Source of the DNA: Lachnospiraceae bacterium | GTDB lineage: Bacteria > Bacillota > Clostridia > Lachnospirales > Lachnospiraceae | Assembly: GCA_030536455.1 (NCBI GenBank) | Contig: JAUNPZ010000005.1 | Location: forward strand, 1-41,741 | Direction: 5' to 3' | DNA: 41,741 bases | In this document: positions 13,962-22,825 of the stretch, in pieces | How the letters are laid out: every line of letters begins with the position of its first letter | Position numbering within the stretch: the first letter of the stretch is position 1 | The notes under the pieces: generated by a model | Seen by the model: only the letters and a program-made list of their open reading frames with translations | What the model was told of the DNA's origin: nothing | Databases searched by the model: none | Program-made: the position numbers and the translations under genes

Positions 13962-15428
13962 TTAATTTTTCCCCGGCTTCCTCGCCACCGCACAGGTAAT
14001 CACAAATCCCAGCAGCAGAACCGCCACCGCCATCCAGCAAGCCAGGCGCAGAGTGCTTCCTTTGCGGAACATATCGTAATATCCCTTCAGGTAGATTACG
14101 ATAATGGCGGCCGGAATGCACCAGGAAACGTACCATTTTAAGCCCTTGGGGAATGAAATGCCTTTTCCGGCATTCACTTCCTGCAAGAAGCTGTCCCAGC
14201 CCCAGCCGTTCTTTCTGGTACAGAACAGCACATAGCCCAGGCTGCCTAACGGAAGCAGGTTATTGGAAACAATGAAGTCCTCCAAATCCATAATGTTGGT
14301 TCCGCTGCCCAGCGGCTGGATGCCGGAAAGCACGTTAAAGCCAAGGACACACGGCATACTGAGCACCATGATGGCCACAGCGCTTACCACCACGCTCTTC
14401 TTTCTGGACCAGTGGAACAAATCCATATCGAAGGAAATCAGGTTTTCAAATACCGCAATAATCGTGGTAAGTGCGGCAAAGGTTAAGAATAAGAAGAACA
14501 GCGCTCCCCAGAATCTTCCGCCCGACATCTGGGCAAAGATGTTCGGCAGCGTGATAAATACCAGGCTCGGACCGGCCCCCGGCTCGATTCCGAAGGAGAA
14601 GCATGCCGGAATGATGATGAATCCGGCCATCAGCGCTACAAAGGTATCCAGAACCGTAATGCTCAGCGCCTCTCCGGTCAGGCTCTGCTCCTTTGTCTGG
14701 TAGCTTCCGAAAATCAGCATTGCGCCGATTCCGATGGATAAGGTAAAGAAGGACTGGCTTAATGCGCCGAATACCACATTGCCGATGCCCTGCTCCAGCA
14801 TCTTGTTAAAGTCCGGAACCAGGTAGAAGCGGATTCCCGCATCGGCTCCCTCCAGCGTGAAGGAATGACCGGCCAGGACCACCATAATCAGGAGCAGCGC
14901 AGTCATCATTACTTTGGAAACCTTCTCGATTCCATTTTTCAGACCGAACAGGCAGACTAAAAAACCAATCACACAGATTAAAACCGTCCAGAAGGTCATC
15001 AGTCCCGGATTTCCCAGCATATCGCTGAACGCGCCGGATACCACCTCCGTGGAAACGCCCGCAAAATCACCTTTGATGCTGCGGTAACAGTAATACATCA
15101 TCCAGCCGCCTACCATGGTGTAGAACATCAGAAGCATGTAGCAGCCGACAATGCCGATTCCCTTCATCCAATGCCAGCAGGAGCCCTTCGGTTCCAGACG
15201 CTCAAACGCAGCCGCCACGCTCCGTCTGCTTCCCCGGCCAACTGCAAATTCACAGACAAGCACCGGGATTCCAAGCAGCACCAGAAAAGCCAGATAAATC
15301 AGGATAAATGCCGCTCCGCCGTATACTCCGCACATATACGGGAACTTCCATACGTTGCCCAGTCCTATGGCACAGCCGGCCGAAACCAGGATAAATCCCA
15401 GCCGGGAGCCAAATTTTTCTCTTTCCAT
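13962..15428 (-). CDS. Sodium-dependent transporter, NSS (SNF) family
   Basis: A 488-residue integral membrane protein of the LeuT fold. It starts MEREKFGSRLGFILV, and TM1 carries the unwound Na+-site signature CAIGLGNVWKFPYM, followed by GGAAFILIYLAF. TM6-TM8 features (FFTLSIGIGAMLIFGSY, FENLISFDMD) are in place. Eleven to twelve membrane helices are expected. The family imports amino acids or related amines with Na+. The start at 15428 has AGGAGG 7 bases upstream and a strong promoter. The gene is divergent from a LysR regulator, the usual layout when the regulator controls the neighbour. Substrate not predictable. Confidence 0.93.
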   Translation of the reverse strand: MEREKFGSRLGFILVSAGCAIGLGNVWKFPYMCGVYGGAAFILIYLAFLVLLGIPVLVCEFAVGRGSRRSVAAAFERLEPKGSCWHWMKGIGIVGCYMLLMFYTMVGGWMMYYCYRSIKGDFAGVSTEVVSGAFSDMLGNPGLMTFWTVLICVIGFLVCLFGLKNGIEKVSKVMMTALLLIMVVLAGHSFTLEGADAGIRFYLVPDFNKMLEQGIGNVVFGALSQSFFTLSIGIGAMLIFGSYQTKEQSLTGEALSITVLDTFVALMAGFIIIPACFSFGIEPGAGPSLVFITLPNIFAQMSGGRFWGALFFLFLTFAALTTIIAVFENLISFDMDLFHWSRKKSVVVSAVAIMVLSMPCVLGFNVLSGIQPLGSGTNIMDLEDFIVSNNLLPLGSLGYVLFCTRKNGWGWDSFLQEVNAGKGISFPKGLKWYVSWCIPAAIIVIYLKGYYDMFRKGSTLRLACWMAVAVLLLGFVITCAVARKPGKN

Positions 15429-15460
15429 AACTACCTCCTAAATTTTCATAACATTTTATT

Positions 15461-15489
15461 ATTATACTGCCGGGAATTGTGGATTGCAA
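15461..15489 (-). promoter_or_regulatory. Promoter of the first NSS transporter gene
   Basis: On minus: TTGCAA (15484-15489), a 17-base spacer and TATAAT (15461-15466), inside the 123-base divergent region. The AT-rich stretch on the LysR side (15490-15540) is the natural place for LysR binding; no single T-N11-A palindrome stood out. Confidence 0.75.
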
Positions 15490-15551
15490 ATTTCTATTTT
15501 CCATATTAAAATAAGAAAAAGTTATATTAGAAAGGTGTTTTAAGAATTGTT

Positions 15552-16445
15552 ATGAATACGAACCAGTTAAAGTATTTTGTGGCCGTGGCTGAGACCAAAA
15601 GCTTTACCAAGGCGGCAAACCAATATTATATTTCACAGACCGCCATTACCCAGCAGATTCATTCTCTGGAGGAGGCGATGGAGGTACAGCTTTTCGACCG
15701 CACCTGCCGTCCCATCGAACTGACGCCGGCCGGTCATGTGTTCCTGAATGAAGCAAAAGCAATTCTGGAACGGATGAATACGGCAGTCAGCAAGGTGCAG
15801 GATGCCTCCACCGGACTGGTAGGCACACTGCGGGTGGGTTATACGAAGGGCTATGAGCGGAGCAGCCTTTCCAACCACCTCCGGGCCTTCCATCTGGAGT
15901 ATCCGAACATCCTGATTACCTGCTACCGGTGCGACACGGATAAGCTGGCCTCCGGCCTTTTCATCGGGGATTACGATATCATCTTCACCTGGGACAGCAC
16001 CAATATTATGCAGGAGAGCAACGTGGAATATCGCCTGGTTGACCATTCCCCTCTGGTGGTGGCTCTGTTTGGAAGCCATCCGTTCGCCCGCCGCACCTCC
16101 CTTCGGAGGGAAGAGCTGCTGAATGAGTCCATTCTTTATATGACGCCCTCCGGCACTGCCGATTCCTTCGGAGATAATCATTTCATGGAGCTTTACAAGA
16201 AGGCCGGTTATTACCCCAACATCCTGTTCCGCTCCAATGACATCGAAAGCATCCTGATGATGGTGGCCGCAGAGGAGGGCATCTCCATCCTCCCCTCCTA
16301 CGTCACCAACAAGCTGACCAATGCCGACAATCTGGTATTTGTTCCGCTGATTGGGGAAGGGGAATTTGAAGAAATCATCGCCGTGTGGAAAAAGGGCGAG
16401 CAGGGGCTTCCGCTCCGGCATTTCGTGGAGCGGATTTTTTCCTAG
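15552..16445 (+). CDS. LysR family transcriptional regulator
   Basis: 297 residues. The N-terminal winged helix-turn-helix is textbook: LKYFVAVAETKSFTKAANQYYISQTAITQQI, then LEEAMEVQLFDRTCRPIELTPAG (residues 1-65). A linker helix and the periplasmic-binding-protein-like effector domain follow (from about 90, VGTLRVGYTKGYERSS). The effector is unknown. It is divergent from the NSS transporter gene, so it probably senses the transported compound or a product and activates the transporter. The ribosome site is weak (AAAGGTG, rather far from the ATG at 15552), which fits low expression of a regulator. It converges on the Gfo/Idh gene, with only 34 T-rich bases between and no hairpin terminator. 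Confidence 0.93.
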   Translation: MNTNQLKYFVAVAETKSFTKAANQYYISQTAITQQIHSLEEAMEVQLFDRTCRPIELTPAGHVFLNEAKAILERMNTAVSKVQDASTGLVGTLRVGYTKGYERSSLSNHLRAFHLEYPNILITCYRCDTDKLASGLFIGDYDIIFTWDSTNIMQESNVEYRLVDHSPLVVALFGSHPFARRTSLRREELLNESILYMTPSGTADSFGDNHFMELYKKAGYYPNILFRSNDIESILMMVAAEEGISILPSYVTNKLTNADNLVFVPLIGEGEFEEIIAVWKKGEQGLPLRHFVERIFS

Positions 16446-16479
16446 TGTTTTTCTCTGTGCGTTTCCATCGTGTTTTTTC

Positions 16480-17610
16480 TTAATGCTTTTCCTTCCAGGC
16501 CCTTTCCTGCTCCATCTTCTCCTCCAGCATCTCCAGGTAAAGGGCTTCCTCTGCCGGAAGAGAAATTCTCCGCTCCAGCCAGGAGGAAAGGTAGGCGCCG
16601 TTCATCAGAACCACCGACTTCAGCCCTTCCCTTCCATCTGCGAGCAGCGGGACTCCGTCTCGCAGGTGGGCGGAGAAGTTGGCAAGAAGCTTCTGATATC
16701 CCCTCTCATCCTTCTCCGTCGGGATTTCTTTTACTGTATAATCCAGCATTCCATAAATTTCGGTATTGGTCTTCGCAAATTCATCCGTTGACATCACATT
16801 CTCATAGAAGGTCAGGCGGCTGGTGTCCTCGATGCAGAGGCGTCCCATGGTTCCCCAGATTTCCAGGCGGTTCACGCCGGGCGCTTCCCCACTGGCGGTG
16901 AGAAAGGTCCCCCGGATTCCATTCCGATAGGAAAACTGAAGCTCCGCGCTGTCATCTACGAGGAAATCATTGTATTTTCCATAATCCAGAACAGCCAGAA
17001 CGGAATCCGGCATTCCAAGAAGCCACTGCCACAAATCCAGGTAATGCTGGCTCTGGTTAATCAGAAGTCCGCCCCGCTCCCCGTTCCAGGAGCTGCGCCA
17101 CGGGGCTGAATGGTGATAAGCCGGAGTCCGGTACCAGGTGTTGCATACCCAGACCGCCCGCTGAATCCGTCCCAGCGCTCCGGCATCCAGCATCTCCTTC
17201 GCCTTCACGAACACCGGATTCTCCCGGTTGTTAAAAATCATGCCAAAGCTGACATGGGCTTCTTCGGCCGCCTGAATCAGGGCATTTACCTCCTTTGCAC
17301 AGACTCCGGCCGGCTTGTCCATCAGGATATGCTTTCCGGCTTTCACCATCTGAAGGCCGATTTCCACATGGCTGGTGTGAGGCGTTACGATCACGGCCGC
17401 GTCATATTCCGCCGGATGGGTCAGCATCTCCTCCACATTCTGATAAATCGAAATGCCGGGGTACTCGTTCCGCAAAACCGCCTGACCCTCCTGATTCCGG
17501 CAGCACACCCCGGCCAGGGTCATGCCTTCTATCTCGCCATCATAAATCATCTTCGCATACTGGCGGCCCATTCCGCCAAAACCGATTACCGCGGCCCGTA
17601 CCTGCTCCAT
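16480..17610 (-). CDS. Gfo/Idh/MocA family oxidoreductase (second in operon)
   Basis: 376 residues from 17610, where GAGGAAG precedes an ATG that directly begins the Rossmann strand (MEQVRAAVIGFGGMGRQYA). The NAD(P) domain includes VIVTPHTSHVEIG and the catalytic DKP variant of the EKP motif (HILMDKPAG). The C-terminal domain follows the family pattern, with NQSQHYLDLWQWLLG providing the usual His after an acidic-helix segment. These enzymes oxidise or reduce sugars, inositols or dihydrodiols at C-OH positions. The frame stays open upstream to 17748 through a repetitive purine-rich stretch, which I treat as spacer. It is the last gene of the cyclase/ROK/dehydrogenase set. Confidence 0.9.
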   Translation of the reverse strand: MEQVRAAVIGFGGMGRQYAKMIYDGEIEGMTLAGVCCRNQEGQAVLRNEYPGISIYQNVEEMLTHPAEYDAAVIVTPHTSHVEIGLQMVKAGKHILMDKPAGVCAKEVNALIQAAEEAHVSFGMIFNNRENPVFVKAKEMLDAGALGRIQRAVWVCNTWYRTPAYHHSAPWRSSWNGERGGLLINQSQHYLDLWQWLLGMPDSVLAVLDYGKYNDFLVDDSAELQFSYRNGIRGTFLTASGEAPGVNRLEIWGTMGRLCIEDTSRLTFYENVMSTDEFAKTNTEIYGMLDYTVKEIPTEKDERGYQKLLANFSAHLRDGVPLLADGREGLKSVVLMNGAYLSSWLERRISLPAEEALYLEMLEEKMEQERAWKEKH

Positions 17611-17714
17611 AACTGCTTCCTCTCTGCTTCTGTTCGTTTCTGCTTTGTTTCCTGCTTCTGTCTGGCTTCCTGCTGCCTGGCTTCCCGCTTCCGTTTCACA
17701 TTCTGTCTTCTGAT
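17611..17714 (-). repeat. Purine-rich imperfect repeat in the spacer between the two dehydrogenase genes
   Basis: On minus the 104-base gap consists largely of repeated AGGAAGCCAG / AGAAGCAGGAAAC-like units. In the frame of the downstream gene it would encode a Glu/Ala/Gly/Ser/Thr-rich low-complexity extension. Confidence 0.6.
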
Positions 17715-18722
17715 TTACCAGATTTCTCCCGGATACTTCATACCCCATTCCTTCCGAAGGCCGGTCATGAGCGCCATCACATCCCGGCTGTCGGAAAGGC
17801 GCATCCTCTCGGTCTTTCCCTCCAGAATGGCTGCTTCCATATCCATCATCTCATACTGCAGCGCCTTGGCCGTCTCACCGGCCTCGATCACCTGCTGTTC
17901 TCCGGTCTCCGCATCCACAATCACGGCCCGGTCTGCCCTCGGATACTCCATAATCTCGATATAGCCCTTCTCGCAGCTGATCATCACCCGCTTCGGCTGC
18001 TTGGAATGCATGCTCAATGCCACGGCTGCCATCTGTCCATCCGGATTCATCAATATCATCGTGGCCTGCTCATCGGAGCCGGTGGGGGACGGAAGCATCT
18101 GGCTGGAAATCTGATTCGGCTGGCTCTTCATAAAGCTCCGCACAACACTGAGCGCGTACACGCCGATATCCAAAAGCGCCCCGCCGGCCAGATTCATATT
18201 AAAGAACCGGTTGTTCATATCGTATTCCTTAAAGCTTCCGAAATTCGCGGTAATCATCTGCACCTTTCCTAACGCCCCGCTGTCCACAATCTCCCAGAGC
18301 GTCTTGTACAAGGGCATGTGCCAGATGGTCATGGCCTCGGCCAGAACCAGATGCTTTTCCTCGGCCAGCGCCGCCATCTCCTCCAGTTCCCGGCTGTTCA
18401 GGGTGATGGATTTCTCCACAAACAGATGCTTTCCATGCTCCAGCGCCATCTTCATAAACGGATAATGGGTGTTGTGGGGAGTCGTCAGATACACCACGTC
18501 CACCGCCGGGTCCTCAAATACATCCTCATAGGAATCGAATACCTTCCCGACCCCGTATTTTTCCGCAAATGCCACCGCCTTCGAATGGGTCCGGTTGGCC
18601 ACTCCGTAGAGCTGCCGTCCCATATCCTGCAAAGCCGACACCATCTGATTGGCAATGACGCCCGTTCCCAGAACGGCCCAGTTCAGCACTTTTGTCGTTT
18701 CTGACGTTTTCGATGTCTCCAT
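17715..18722 (-). CDS. Gfo/Idh/MocA family oxidoreductase (first in operon)
   Basis: 335 residues from 18722 (GGAGG 8 bases upstream). It has the Rossmann start LNWAVLGTGVIANQM, then VYLTTPHNTHYPFM and the motif HLFVEKSITLN, where the family's EKP reads EKS. The C-terminal half contains FFNMNLAGGALLDIGVYALS, the GGGxxxDxGxY signature of dihydrodiol-dehydrogenase-like members. It should act on a polyol, sugar or dihydrodiol with NAD(P). It shares family but not close sequence with its neighbour, so the two probably catalyse successive or opposite redox steps (3-keto-sugar type chemistry is a possibility). The gap to the kinase gene upstream is 34 bases. Confidence 0.92.
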   Translation of the reverse strand: METSKTSETTKVLNWAVLGTGVIANQMVSALQDMGRQLYGVANRTHSKAVAFAEKYGVGKVFDSYEDVFEDPAVDVVYLTTPHNTHYPFMKMALEHGKHLFVEKSITLNSRELEEMAALAEEKHLVLAEAMTIWHMPLYKTLWEIVDSGALGKVQMITANFGSFKEYDMNNRFFNMNLAGGALLDIGVYALSVVRSFMKSQPNQISSQMLPSPTGSDEQATMILMNPDGQMAAVALSMHSKQPKRVMISCEKGYIEIMEYPRADRAVIVDAETGEQQVIEAGETAKALQYEMMDMEAAILEGKTERMRLSDSRDVMALMTGLRKEWGMKYPGEIW

Positions 18723-18756
18723 ATGATTATCCTCCACTTCCGGGCGCGGCACGCGG

Positions 18757-19638
18757 TCACGCCTTCGTCATCATCAATTCGTCCAGTCCCAGCTTTAATG
18801 CGCCCATAATTCCCTGGTTGTCATTCAGAGAAGGCAACACGATATAATCCTCCAGGTTCTCCATCTCTTTGGTGTTGATATATCCATTTAACTGCTTCTT
18901 CACTTCCTCACGAACCTGCTCGATCAGTCCCTTCTGATGCATGACGCCGCCGCCCAGAACAATCTTCTGAGGAGACAGAACCAGAATATAATTCATCAGA
19001 GCCTGTCCGATGTAATACGCCTCCAGCTCCCAGACCTCCGGCACATCGCTCATCTCCTGGGCCTTCTTTCCCCATCGCTTCATGATCGCCGGACCGCTGG
19101 CCATGCCCTCCAGACAGCTTCCATGATAAGGGCAGCCGCCTGCAAAGGTGTCCTTCGGATGCGGCTTTACCATAACATGTCCAGCCTCCGGATGGAGCAT
19201 TCCGTGCAGCAGCTTTCCGCCGGAAATCACACCCACGCCCACACCGGTTCCGATGGTGATATAAATGCTGTTTTCCAGTCCTCTGGTAATTCCCCATACA
19301 CTTTCGCCCAGAGCCGATCCGTTCACATCGGTATCAAAGCCTACCGGGACCCCCAGCTCCTTCGCAAAGGTGCCGGTGATGTCATAATTGGCCCAGGCCA
19401 GCTTCGGCGTGGTGGTAATGTAGCCGTAGGTTTCCGACTGACGGTTTAAATCAATCGGTCCGAAGCACCCGATTCCCAGGGCCTCCACCTGATGCTTTTT
19501 AAAATACTCGATCATCTGCGGCATGGTCTCCTCCGGAGTCAGTGTCGGAATCGAAATCCGCTCAAAAATCTCACCATTCTCATTTCCAATCGCGCAAACC
19601 ATCTTGGTTCCGCCTGCTTCTAATGCACCTAATTTCAT
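18757..19638 (-). CDS. scrK: ROK family fructokinase
   Basis: 293 residues from 19638 (GGAGG 9 bases upstream). The phosphate-binding start LGALEAGGTKMVCAIG, TIGTGVGVGVISGG and the zinc-binding region HPEAGHVMVKPHPKDTF with GGCPYHGSCLEG identify the ScrK/YdhR-type ROK fructokinases, which phosphorylate fructose at position 6 using ATP. A broader hexose specificity cannot be excluded. SGPAI follows, as in the family. It lies 25 bases after the cyclase gene and 34 before the dehydrogenases, so all four are probably one transcript from the promoter at 20448. The gene symbol reflects family resemblance. Confidence 0.88.
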   Translation of the reverse strand: MKLGALEAGGTKMVCAIGNENGEIFERISIPTLTPEETMPQMIEYFKKHQVEALGIGCFGPIDLNRQSETYGYITTTPKLAWANYDITGTFAKELGVPVGFDTDVNGSALGESVWGITRGLENSIYITIGTGVGVGVISGGKLLHGMLHPEAGHVMVKPHPKDTFAGGCPYHGSCLEGMASGPAIMKRWGKKAQEMSDVPEVWELEAYYIGQALMNYILVLSPQKIVLGGGVMHQKGLIEQVREEVKKQLNGYINTKEMENLEDYIVLPSLNDNQGIMGALKLGLDELMMTKA

Positions 19639-19663
19639 GTTATATGTCCTCCATTCTATCTCT

Positions 19664-20413
19664 CTATTCCGCAATCGCCCACATCCGCACCGGAAGTCCG
19701 GTAGCGCCTTCAATCGGCAGGAATACGGCAAAGCAGATTGCGCCGGCCGGCGGAACCTGGTCCAGATTGCACATCACTTCCACCTGCAGCTTGCCTTTGC
19801 TCAGCAGATACCGCTCGCAGGCCAAGTCTCCCGCCTGGGCAGCCAGCGCGGAAGCATCGGTATCCAGGGTCTCATGGCCGCTGGCCGCCGCATTCCGCGT
19901 CTCATAAATATACTGCAGCGCTTCCATGGACCAGCCTGGGAAATGCTCTCCGCCCTCTGCATCGTAGTTGGAAAGCGCATTCATATCCGGCCAGTGCCTG
20001 CTCCATCCGGTGTACAGGGCTACAAACGCGCCGTCCGGAATCTCCCCGTACTTCGCCTCGTAATCCTTGATATCCTCCACGGTCACGGCATAGTGGACAT
20101 CCTCCTTCACCTTTTCCGAAACATCGATTACCACCAGCGGAAACACCATATCCTTCAGGCCGTACTGCTCCGACAGAGCCATTCCTTTTATAAAATGTCC
20201 CGGAAAATCAATATGGGTTCCGAACTGCCCCGGAAACTTGAAGGTCTGAATCAGGCACTCCAGCTCATTTCCCCAGTCATACACGGTTTTGCAAAGTTCC
20301 AGCTGCCCCTCCGGAATCCCGCCCCAGTATGGACTGTCATTGTTTAACGGATGCGAAAGGTCTATCCAGCGGCAGCTTTTCAGTCTCTTTAAATCTTCCC
20401 ATAGTTGATACAT
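19664..20413 (-). CDS. Cyclase family protein (kynurenine formamidase-like metal hydrolase)
   Basis: 249 residues from 20413 (AGGGAG upstream). The metal-binding motif of the family is clear: FGTHIDFPGHF (HxGTHxDxPxH type), after the conserved opening WIDLSHPLNNDSPYW. The C-terminal region has HETLDTDASAL, in the place of the family's second acidic/His cluster. Relatives include kynurenine formamidase (KynB), polyketide cyclases and isatin hydrolase; nothing nearby points to tryptophan breakdown. Being first in an operon with a sugar kinase and two sugar-type dehydrogenases, it may open a lactone or hydrolyse an amide of a carbohydrate derivative; this is inference. Confidence 0.88.
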   Translation of the reverse strand: MYQLWEDLKRLKSCRWIDLSHPLNNDSPYWGGIPEGQLELCKTVYDWGNELECLIQTFKFPGQFGTHIDFPGHFIKGMALSEQYGLKDMVFPLVVIDVSEKVKEDVHYAVTVEDIKDYEAKYGEIPDGAFVALYTGWSRHWPDMNALSNYDAEGGEHFPGWSMEALQYIYETRNAAASGHETLDTDASALAAQAGDLACERYLLSKGKLQVEVMCNLDQVPPAGAICFAVFLPIEGATGLPVRMWAIAE

Positions 20414-20447
20414 GCACAAAATCTCCCTGTCTTTTTTTGATGTTTTC

Positions 20448-20476
20448 ATTATACTTGCAATGGGAGGTTCTGACAA
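20448..20476 (-). promoter_or_regulatory. Promoter of the cyclase-ROK-dehydrogenase operon
   Basis: On minus: TTGTCA (20471-20476), a 17-base spacer and TATAAT (20448-20453), 34 bases before the start. A second TTGTCA lies just upstream. No terminator was found between it and the secreted-protein gene that ends at 20489. Confidence 0.85.
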
Positions 20477-20488
20477 GTAATTGACAAA

Positions 20489-22825
20489 TTAATTTCCATA
20501 AACCACGCCATCCTTCACGGTATACTCCGTCACCAGCGTATCCGTTTTCTGCGCGGCCTCGCTCTTAATCGTCTCCTCCACAACCAGTCGGATCTCCTCT
20601 CCGAAGGAAGGGCGTTCCTTCGGAATCCAGATGACATCCTGTGATTCCATCCGGCTGATGTAACAGCACACCGCATCCACCTTGACACTGTCCGAATGGC
20701 TGCTGAGATTCCGGATAAATACATCAAAAAGCCGGCCGCTGGGACTGACGGCTGCCAGAACCCCTTCGTCTGCCGTTCCATATACAGTTCCCTGGCCTTC
20801 ACCACCCGGCAGCCCGGCCTCCTCCAGCTCCTCCGGGAACCAGAGACACACGCTTCCTTCCGCGGTCCGGCCGCTTACATCCTCCGGAAGATATTCCTCT
20901 TTTATGATTCCAGCCAGTTCATCGTATGGAACCACCGCCTTCATAAGACCGCCTGCATGCGGCGCAATGCTGTACTCCTGATAAACCATACACAGGCCCT
21001 CCCTGGTCAGAGACCAGTTCTTTTCAAAATACCGATCCTGAAAAGCCTCATCCACCGCCGACGGAGCATCCAGAAACATCCCCTCCATGTGATTGGTCGC
21101 CTGATTCAGCGACTGAATCAGAAGGTCTCTCATCCTCTGTTTCGAAGCCTCATCCTCTGTACGGAACAGGTCCGAAAAAGAAAGCTGCTCTCCATTTTCC
21201 ATGTCAAAGACTGCCGAGTAAACCTGATGGCTTCCATGGGCTCCGCCCGCATAATAGTAGGACCCCATACTGATGGATACCGCACCTTTGACCGCATAAC
21301 AGTCATCGATAATGCTGATGCTGTGGTTCAGGCCGTACATCGCCGGATAACTTTCTACATCTGCCCGAACCGCTCTCTGTTCATCCACATATTCCTGAAT
21401 CCATGCACTGCCGTTAATCTTCTCCGCAATCTCTTCCCGGCCTGTGATGGATACCACCGGCGTGGTAATCACGCTCTGCATGCTGCCGGTCTCCAGCGTC
21501 TCGGCCTCTCCGTAAATCACGACCCGCTCGGCCGGCTCCGGGAAAATCATCGCCAGAGCGTGATAATACTTTGCAATCTGCCCGGATATGTATTGATCGA
21601 TTCCATCGATATCCTCCGGCGCCTCTTCTTTGCCGCGGATGGACTCCAGCGCGCAGTGTTCTCCCCGCAGACGTACATAAGCCAGGGCCTCTCCGCAGGC
21701 AACCATACGGAAAATGCTTTCGTAACGCTTCCGGCTGTCCGTCTCCTTCCGCGCCTGTCTGGCAGATTCGGAAACCGAATCCGACAGGGCGTCGCTGATT
21801 TTTTTCATAGAGCGCATTTCCCGAAAGCACTCCAGGTCATCCCCCCAGACAAGCGCTCCCACTGCTCCGCCGATTTCGAAGCCCGTCTGCATCAGGCCTA
21901 AAAACAGAGCCGTTTTCTTGATTCCCAGAACGATTGTACCGGAAATTACCTTTTCTCCTGATTTTTTAAGAAGCTGATCCAGCCAGGGGCCGATCTTTTC
22001 CGCGACTCTCACGCTGACCTGCTCTAAAAATTTCATATCGGATGGATTCGTAATATCCCAGGCTAAGGTTCCGGCTGCTTTTATAAGCTCTGTACTGTAA
22101 TTTTCCAGAATATAGACCAGCTGCAGACTGCTTGCTGCAATCAAATCCTCCGCCGCCTCCTTAAGCTTCGCATCCTCCGTATGATCCCGGACCTCCTCCA
22201 GGAAAGCCAGCTTCTTCTGATAAATCTGGCCGTAGCTGGTAAGGATTGCCGCTTCCCCTGTGGTTTCCACACTCTGCGCCGCCAGCTTCGTCAGTTTTTT
22301 TCCATCCATAAGCAGCTCCAGCGGCTTCTTTAACTCGCCCATCAAGGAGGAACCAAGCAGTTTTTCCACCGTTACCCCGCCAAAATCCGTGATTCGGTTT
22401 CCCAGATTATCGCTGGCACAGTAGCTGGCCTGAGCTGCGGTTGTCTCAATCAGGCCCTTCTCCATCATAGCCATAATATTCGACAAATAGGTCACATAGG
22501 ATGCGGTATCTAACTCGGTCCCGGTCAGCTCATGGGCTGCCCAGAGAAACAGGCGTCCCTCCCAGCTTTCCTCCTGAAATGCCTCCAGCTCCTCCGCCCA
22601 GACTGCATAAGAAAACGAATCATCCTCCGTCAGCCCGGTTACCGCATACGCTTCCTGGAAATGCTTCTCTGTTCTCCGGAATAAGCCCTCCAGATAAGCA
22701 TCCGTCTGATTCCCGCTCCCCTCCTCTGCCAGCCCTGCGCCGCACAGCAGATTCGACAGCAGCAGGATGCATAAAAACAGCGCCGTAAGCCGTTTTACCG
22801 GTCTCATAGAAAATCGTTTTTTCAC
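20489..22825 (-). CDS. Large secreted protein with DUF3298-like domain
   Basis: 778 residues. The start is GTG at 22825, overlapping the stop of the lipoprotein gene (GTGA), with GAGGAGG 7 bases upstream. A signal peptide (KRLTALFLCILLLSNLLCGAGLAEE) leads into about 400 helical residues of unknown family, with the segment LMQTGFEIGGAVGALVW near the middle. From about 455 to 645 lies a DUF3298/RsiV-like region: SITGREEIAEKIN, then GSYYYAGGAHGSHQVYS, LSFSDLF, and EYSIAPHAGG. In other proteins this domain is extracellular and sometimes ligand-binding (RsiV binds lysozyme). A C-terminal beta-rich tail follows. It pairs with the lipoprotein upstream. Function unknown. Confidence 0.82.
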   Translation of the reverse strand: MKKRFSMRPVKRLTALFLCILLLSNLLCGAGLAEEGSGNQTDAYLEGLFRRTEKHFQEAYAVTGLTEDDSFSYAVWAEELEAFQEESWEGRLFLWAAHELTGTELDTASYVTYLSNIMAMMEKGLIETTAAQASYCASDNLGNRITDFGGVTVEKLLGSSLMGELKKPLELLMDGKKLTKLAAQSVETTGEAAILTSYGQIYQKKLAFLEEVRDHTEDAKLKEAAEDLIAASSLQLVYILENYSTELIKAAGTLAWDITNPSDMKFLEQVSVRVAEKIGPWLDQLLKKSGEKVISGTIVLGIKKTALFLGLMQTGFEIGGAVGALVWGDDLECFREMRSMKKISDALSDSVSESARQARKETDSRKRYESIFRMVACGEALAYVRLRGEHCALESIRGKEEAPEDIDGIDQYISGQIAKYYHALAMIFPEPAERVVIYGEAETLETGSMQSVITTPVVSITGREEIAEKINGSAWIQEYVDEQRAVRADVESYPAMYGLNHSISIIDDCYAVKGAVSISMGSYYYAGGAHGSHQVYSAVFDMENGEQLSFSDLFRTEDEASKQRMRDLLIQSLNQATNHMEGMFLDAPSAVDEAFQDRYFEKNWSLTREGLCMVYQEYSIAPHAGGLMKAVVPYDELAGIIKEEYLPEDVSGRTAEGSVCLWFPEELEEAGLPGGEGQGTVYGTADEGVLAAVSPSGRLFDVFIRNLSSHSDSVKVDAVCCYISRMESQDVIWIPKERPSFGEEIRLVVEETIKSEAAQKTDTLVTEYTVKDGVVYGN

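Noticed and set aside
16446-16479. Terminator between the convergent LysR and dehydrogenase genes
   Set aside because: The gap is T-rich but shows no stem that could form a hairpin.
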